Below, piece after piece: positions 58,291 to 64,000 of a stretch of 64,000 nt of DNA. The position numbers and the translations under genes were made by a program. The DNA is from Acanthosepion lycidas (taxonomy: Eukaryota; Mollusca; Cephalopoda; Sepiida; Sepiidae): the NCBI GenBank assembly GCA_963932145.1, contig OZ010586.1, positions 68,275,254-68,339,253 on the forward strand. Direction: 5' to 3'. The notes under the pieces were generated by a model, which worked only from the letters and a program-made list of their open reading frames with translations, made no database searches and had not been told where the DNA came from. How positions within the stretch are numbered: position 1 is the first letter of the stretch; each line of letters begins with the position of its first letter.

Positions 58291-59160
58291 ATAATACAAT
58301 CCCGTAGTACAGACATCAATATGTAAAATTTTAAAAAGTTATCCAATATTATCGACTAAAATCTCTATGTCGTATGTTCACTAGAATATTTATTTTTTCC
58401 GATATTAAAGAATAGAAATGAACAGGATGTTTAGCCATTACTTGTTTCTTCAAATTTCAAAACTTATTTTCGAATTTTCAGGTAAAGGTGCTAACTAGGC
58501 ATAGCCGGAAATTTAAGATGTTAATTAATATATCATACTTTTCTGTTTAATATGACATATTTAATATTATATTTCTATATATTAATAAACTATGAAAATA
58601 AAAATATTCTCTTTTATTAAGAATGGAGAGAGGAACAAATATTGCCAACATATCAAATATCTTTTGTAAACAATTGTTATCAACGCATGCCTATTTTGTG
58701 TGGTATTATCTATTGTGTTAAGTATATTTGCAATCTTGCTGATTCAAATAAAGGATTTCTAAGCTGAGTAAAATATCTGAAAATGTGTAGGACTTATGCA
58801 TGATACGACCCTACTTTTGCATTTAATTTACGTTCAAAATTTCTCTTAGTATTCACAAGAAAATACGGTAATATGACTTTATTATACTTCTATAGATTAA
58901 TAATCTATGAAAATAATAACATTGTTTCATTAAGAATGAAGAGAGAAATAAATATTACCGACATATTAAAAACCGTCATCAACACAAGCTTTGTTTTATA
59001 ATTGTGCTAAGTGTATTTGCAGTGTTGTTGTTTCAAATAAGAGTTTTTTTTTTTTTTTAAGCTGAGCAAAAATTACTGAAAACTTTTACTTGTGTATAAT
59101 ACGATACCCACTTTTTCGCCTTTGATTTTCGTTCAAAATTATACGCAGGAAAATACGGTA
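58280..59160 (+). repeat. Dispersed repeat D1, copies 2 and 3
   Basis: 58280-58640 matches 14340-14830, and 58770-59160 is a further related copy (AAATACGGTA terminus at 59153). Confidence 0.6.
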
Positions 59161-59169
59161 GTTACTGTC

Positions 59170-60480
59170 GTTGTCTCTTGCTGGGCTTAATTTATGAATG
59201 AAACTTTATTTTAGTTACGCGTGTATGGTCCATTACTATCCGCGGTGTCAATCATATTTTGGGATATCCCCCGCGGATGAGAGTTAGAGTAGGTTTCTAT
59301 ATCTGAAAGCTAGAATTAACTTTAAAATAAACGGTTCAGTTTTATGGTGATTTTTAAGCTTAGCTTAGATGCGGCACAAGGCCGAAAGTGTGGGACACTC
59401 GGTGAGGACTGAAATCACTATTCAGTCGTAAGTGATTTCGCGATACAAGGTTGCTAAGCATTAGACAACATCGTTTCAGTTTTATGATATGAAAACTAAA
59501 TTTTTAAGCATATTTTTTAAAGTGTCTTTTAAGCATATTTTATTAGTATTTTTTTTCCTTATTGTCCGTTGTCAACAATTTTTTTCTTATGTAAACACGT
59601 GCAAGGACAGCGAAGTATTAGCACAGCTGAGGACTTATTCAATATTGAAAGTGAAATGTACTTGACATCACACAAAAATCCGATCAAAATACAGCAGAAC
59701 GGAAGCTTGACGTACGTACATGCGCACTTATGAGCACATTCGTGTATACATTAACTGAAATAAAACCACAATCAAACGAAAGAGGCGCGTAATTTTATCA
59801 AATTCACTATGTTCCGTTGCTGTACAAAATGAAACACCATTCAGGCCATTTAGCGCCAGTGTCACACGAAGCTCAAATATGCAGTGACTGTTTACTAGCG
59901 CTGACCGACTTTATAAAGCAAAAGAATTACAGACGGGTTCATCTGCGTTTGCTTTGCCAAGACCTTGTATACATAAACGAAAACATAATGTAAAACGGAA
60001 GTCGGAGTTCGTCTCTCCTGGTCACCCAGTAATGAGTCAGTTTAAAGAATTTTCTTCAACCTACATTTATTTCAATTTTAAATATAAATGCACAGGCATA
60101 GATATTGAACGAACAAAGCAGTAAATTACGAAGAAAATGTCTCAAGGCTAATCATCTTATAAGATAGAAGTTGTTTGCTTTAGGCGCACAAAAAAGGGAT
60201 TTTACTCAAAAGAGTTTGTTTATTTACATTAGTTGATAAAATTAAAAAAATGTCTTGGTTGAAGAATACAGCCAATGTTCCTGAGGTGTTTTTAATACTT
60301 GTAATTATCCGGGTCGATAGGTCATGACGTAGCAAAACGATCTATTAAATAAAGAAAGTGGGATGGATAATGTCGTTATGAATTCGTTGATTCTGGTAAG
60401 CCTTGTAAAATTATCGTTACAGCCAGTGAGTACTTTTGTATCATCGAGAAAATCAGGCTTTTGTATGTTGCCTGGAATCG
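59170..60480. other. Flanking DNA, nothing recognised
   Basis: No exon or named repeat found. Confidence 0.4.
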
Positions 60481-60490
60481 TTGGATAGCC

Positions 60491-60521
60491 AGGGTTAGGG
60501 TTAGAGTTAGGGTTAGGGTTA
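60491..60521 (+). repeat. Interstitial telomere-like (TTAGGG)n
   Basis: Five TTAGGG-type units, one with an A substitution. TTAGGG is the telomere unit of molluscs. Confidence 0.85.
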
Positions 60522-60589
60522 TATGAATAACGATTTTAAACAACCGACAAACTTATATTTTGGTAGGTAAGTTCCCAAAGACCCCTCTC

Positions 60590-60810
60590 TTTTTTATGTA
60601 CCTCGTCCCTTCAAGACGTAGGCTAACATGGCTCTCCGCAACTTCCTGTCCTTTGTAGCTCTTAATGAATTTTGTCTATTTTTATCACTCCTAAGCCTTG
60701 TTTCGCCAACCATTTCCTCGTGACCACTGAGTAGGTTATGCGGTGATTTTCTTTATCCTTTTTGCCTTCAATATGTCTTGTGAGTATCATATTTTCCAAG
60801 CCCTTTCTTT
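60590..60810 (-). mobile_element. LINE family C, 3' fragment
   Basis: Contains TATGTCTTGTGAGTATCATA and the CATGGCTCTCCGCAACTTCC interval shared by this family. Confidence 0.6.
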
Positions 60811-61913
60811 GGTTAGAAGAATTCCCGCCGAGAGCAACATCTAAAATAACTTAGCAACCCGATTCATGAATGACAACCTGCAGGTAATGCATGTAGAACT
60901 GCTGTGTGGAGCGGAGACTTTATTCCGATTTGCCATCTTTGCGCCTTGCGTCGTCTTCTGTCCGCCATCTGAGGGTTAAGCTTGTCCTCGTCTCATTGTG
61001 AATATAGAGTCACGCTTGTAGATACAATTAAAGCGAAGTGCAAGGCGGCTTCCTGGAAATTTATGGATTTCATTCGCTTCATCACGGTAATGGTAGCGAT
61101 TTTGTCTTGCCATGGTGAGACTGGAGTGATGTTTTCAGGATGCAGGCCTGGGAGATAGTGAAATGTAATGGTAATATTAGCCGTTACCCTATAAGGAAAC
61201 ATTTGGCATTTATCGACTGTCATTATCTTCTCTTCGAGTTTCATGTGATATCCATTTTAGTAGTGACAGATGCTGGTAGTCACCAAGTGATGTGATTTCT
61301 CTTATTTAGTACAATTCTTTGTTGAACTGTAACGCCAATCCATAGTGTTCAAAGGAGGATGACCTTTGACAAGACCCTCAAACTTTACTCGCTCAAAGCC
61401 CATTTTTCCATTGATCTTAGAAAGTAGTTGTATAGAGCAATCAGTTATTTCTGAATGGGTGTGTCACGCATGACATCCATATGAAAGTCCCGATCTGAAT
61501 ATTGTGTGCAAGAAGACAAGAATAAGACTTTAAAATGCCTAAATTATTAACACAAACGAAACTGTCCCGTTCGAAGGCATTCTATTCTTAGAACCGCTAA
61601 ATTGACAAATTATAATTTGAAACGGTGGCGAGAGCGGTCTGTGGAATGAAGTTTAGCGTTTTGTTAATAATTTATTACGAGCTGAATTTTTTTTATTTCT
61701 TTAAGTTTAATTTTATAAGAAAACATGTTGGTCTACAACACAATCAAAGGCGTGTGTTTTTGCTGAGAGGATTAAGAAAATGGCGGTCACAGGCAACGCC
61801 TGAATAAACTTTAAATGGAACCATTGAAAAAAAGTAAAGAAATGAAAACCAGGGTAGATTTCATAATTTACATAAAACGTTTAGTTTCTATTCTAACATC
61901 CTGGTTGAGGCCT

Positions 61914-62330
61914 TTAATTTCGTTCAGAATCTAGAGTGCATTCTAAAAGGGAAGGCAAGGCATCTGCTATTTGTTCCAGGTCATAGTCTACCTTATGTTT
62001 CCACTCGACTGGCACAGGCCACGATCTAAAGAATTCGGGCAGCGGATGTATGTATGTAACGACGCCGACCTCTCCCAATTCAAATATATCTAACATTACA
62101 ACAACACATGCGACTGATTACTGTGCATTTTGTTTTCCCTTCCGCCATTTTAGCTTAAACCTTACTAAAACAACTATTTTTTGTTCGCCGGCTTCTTGTT
62201 TGAAGCCTTTGTGCCGTTTTGTAATGATATATTCAGACACCATTTCGGTTAACCCTTTTAACAATTCATAACGACCGCAGCTGAGTGGTGTGCATCTGAT
62301 AATGAAACTGATTATCAAACCAGAATGCAC
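61914..62330 (-). pseudogene. Unidentified 139-codon frame with one in-frame stop
   Basis: On the minus strand one frame runs from 62330 to a stop at 61914 and is broken only by TAA at 62118-62120. Upstream part: Y-E-L-L-K-G-L-T-E-M-V-S-E-Y-I-I-T-K-R; downstream part: P-L-P-E-F-F-R-S-W-P-V-P-V-E-W and D-Y-D-L-E-Q-I-A-D-A-L-P. The composition is protein-like and unlike nearby AT-rich DNA. I do not recognise it. It could be a decayed host gene copy or an unknown transposon gene. Confidence 0.4.
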
Positions 62331-62339
62331 AGGGACTGG

Positions 62340-62760
62340 AGCATAATGTTGTCCTTTTAAGAAATGTAGTAGTCAATGCTCTTCACAGCTTCCTATCATT
62401 TATAAATTTTAGAGATATTTGTCGTATTACTCTCCATGTCTTTCTCTGTTCTACCATCAATCGTGTGGTAGGTTATTCGCCGTTTCTCTCTGTTTCTTTG
62501 GACTTCAATATGCTTATGTGAGTTCATTTTTCAAGCCTTTCTTATACGACCCAAATATTCAACTGTTCCTGATTCTGAGTAAAAGAGTCCCTTTCCGTTA
62601 CCATTTTCCTTAAAAACAACTTCAATCTTCATATATTCATCGTATTTTCAGCATCCTTCTGTAGAACCACATCCTTGTTGTCTCAAGATTTCTCTTCACT
62701 TGTGAGGCATTCACTGCCACATATTTAAAAAAAAATATTTCTCTTCATTTTTAAAGCCCT
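62340..62760 (-). mobile_element. LINE family C, 3' fragment
   Basis: Shares TTCTGTAGAACCACATCCTT and the GTCTTTCTCTG interval with the 49440 copy. Confidence 0.6.
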
Positions 62761-62849
62761 GTAGAGACATCAGATGTACTACAGCCGCGGTAGCGGTGAC
62801 AGTAGTATTTTCCTAGCAAGATAGCCTGAGTTCAACCCTCTCCAGACTA

Positions 62850-63020
62850 ACTTTTTCTCCTAGACCGGTTGTCAGCCAAGGCAATATGACCCAGTTTTAT
62901 TTACCCATATCTGGTAGATGGATTCATATATTTCCGAAGGGTATTAGCACATAAGTGTATGTAATGAACTCGACTCGAAATTGGCACTCCGATTCCTCAA
63001 TCCGAACCGCTATCAGTTTA
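62850..63020 (-). mobile_element. tRNA SINE S1, diverged copy
   Basis: Reversed, carries a tRNA-like head near 62960-63015 (GAATCGGAGTGCC region) and body blocks with CATATTGCCTTGGCTGACAA. Confidence 0.6.
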
Positions 63021-63039
63021 TAAGTGATAGAAAGCCGCT

Positions 63040-63455
63040 ATCAATTACTCTACTTTGCTCACAGCAAGGCAATAAAGTTACCTGAGTGTGAAAAAATATA
63101 TGAAAAACATTATCAAGGAGGGAGGACTATAAAAGAGCAGGAATTAAGAAAACAGAAAATAACCATTGATATTGCGTTTTTATTTTTGAAGATCAAAGTT
63201 GACTGGAAAGAAAGAAACATGGTTAAAAATAAAAATAAAAAAGAATTTCTTCAAACCCCCATTCTTGCTTGTGGAACTCTCTTTCGGCTTCTTGCTATCC
63301 AGTCAACTTAGATTTTTAAAGATTTAAATGCAATATTAATCGTTATATTCTATCTTTTACTGTTCTCTCTCCTTAATAATGTTTTTCTTTTCCTCATATT
63401 CCTTCACACTCAATAACTCCTTTCGTCTTAGTGGCATTATTGTCTTGATTGGGGT
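63040..63455. mobile_element. Two LINE family B ends, tail-out inverted pair
   Basis: 63040-63230 is a minus-strand 3' end and 63250-63455 a plus-strand 3' end. Together they form an inverted repeat with arms of about 170 bp and both 3' tails pointing outward. Confidence 0.75.
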
Positions 63456-63777
63456 GAAATTATTAACTTTCTTTTGGTCGACGTTACTGAACAATGTATT
63501 TAACGTTTTCTTCCATTATATTCGATTATCTTTCAGAGAAGTTCGAAACTCTATCCCCCAATCTATTTTTCTTAGGGAAAATATGCTTTCGGTGTTTCTT
63601 TTTTTTTTTTTGTTGGCTTTCATTCAGAATTTCCACTATAGATCGAAATAAAAGATAGTCCGTATGTGAAATATTTGAAGAATATAACAGGGAAGGTGAA
63701 AACGCTTCAGTAAATCTGTAGCAATTCTTTCCAGATTACGCGCGCACTCAGACACATACACATATCCCCGCCTCCAG

Positions 63778-63887
63778 GCTTACGGTCATATCACGATGAA
63801 ACACCGGTCTCCGTACGATCACCGAAGTTAAGCAATATCGAGCCTGAACAGTACCTAGACCGCTTGGGAATACCAGCTACTGTAGGC
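63778..63887 (+). pseudogene. 5S rRNA-derived sequence (SINE head)
   Basis: 110 nt, beginning GCTTACGGTCATATCACGAT and ending CTACTGTAGGC. The internal control region is intact, but the deletion makes it unlikely to be a working 5S gene. It forms the head of the chimeric SINE. Confidence 0.85.
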
Positions 63888-64000
63888 CAGGATGTGCGAA
63901 TGGAGTAATGAGTAATGGATCAGAATTGTTAATTTGAGAGCCGAGTTCGAATTTCTGTTGGGTTCGTTATATTCACTTACACGCAAATATCCCTGGGAAA
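63778..64000 (+). mobile_element. Chimeric SINE: 5S rRNA head plus tRNA-like promoter, copy 2
   Basis: 63778-63887 is 5S rRNA-like: GATCACCGAAGTTAAGCAAT and TTGGGAATACC are near-identical to animal 5S, with a deletion of about 10 nt in the 3' half. A tRNA-like unit (GGAGTAATGAGTAATGG, B-box GAGTTCGAATTTC) and the S1 body (CAAATATCCCTGGGAAA) follow without a gap. Truncated by the window edge. Confidence 0.85.

Noticed and set aside
60993-61244. 83-residue minus-strand frame
   Set aside because: No domain, splice partner or homologue that I recognise; composition does not stand out enough to call it.
63778-63887. Functional 5S rRNA gene
   Set aside because: A deletion in the 3' half and direct fusion to a tRNA-like unit and SINE body indicate a retroposon head.

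Overview
This window looks like AT-rich, intron-heavy animal DNA, most likely from a coleoid cephalopod (octopus, squid or cuttlefish). The inference rests on 30 kb of one spliced gene with kilobase introns, tRNA-derived SINEs whose heads and bodies resemble cephalopod families, many 3' fragments of non-LTR retrotransposons, mariner-type MITEs, and very long ATCT and AT microsatellites. There is no bacterial-style gene organisation.

The main gene lies on the minus strand from about 45,988 down to 13,032. I assembled eight exons by reading splice sites and phase by hand. Every intron is GT-AG and every one falls in phase 1. The joined product is 359 residues: a signal peptide, an 8-cysteine EGF-like module, an FTP (fucolectin/tachylectin-4/pentraxin-1 type) lectin domain split over two exons, a second 8-cysteine EGF-like module, a Ser/Thr-rich stalk over two tiny exons, one transmembrane helix and a 15-residue basic tail. 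It is probably a cell-surface lectin-like receptor. A splice acceptor before the start codon implies at least one more 5' UTR exon, which I could not place.

Region by region: 1-13,000 (3' flank of the gene) holds diverged duplications, LINE pieces, a hAT-like element, a mariner-type MITE and a 1-kb inverted repeat. 13,000-46,000 is the gene; its introns hold Tc1-like and mariner remnants, MITEs, foldback elements, a 1.3-kb ATCT array 46 bp upstream of exon 4, a cluster of 5S rRNA-derived fragments, tRNA-derived SINEs, pogo-like MITEs and LINE reverse transcriptase pieces. Between 46,300 and 48,650 lies a broken Ty3/Gypsy-type fossil. 49,000-64,000 holds more LINE fragments, a SINE nested in a DNA element with a clean 12-bp target duplication, foldbacks beside AT arrays, an interstitial telomere-like repeat and, at the right edge, a chimeric SINE with a 5S rRNA head followed by a tRNA-like promoter.

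The strongest biological candidate is the EGF-FTP-EGF-TM gene. The strongest structural candidates are the 5S-tRNA chimeric SINE, the recurring hammerhead-ribozyme-like motifs, and the two foldback elements that share a 52-nt block next to ATCT arrays. Repeat boundaries are approximate unless a target-site duplication is stated.
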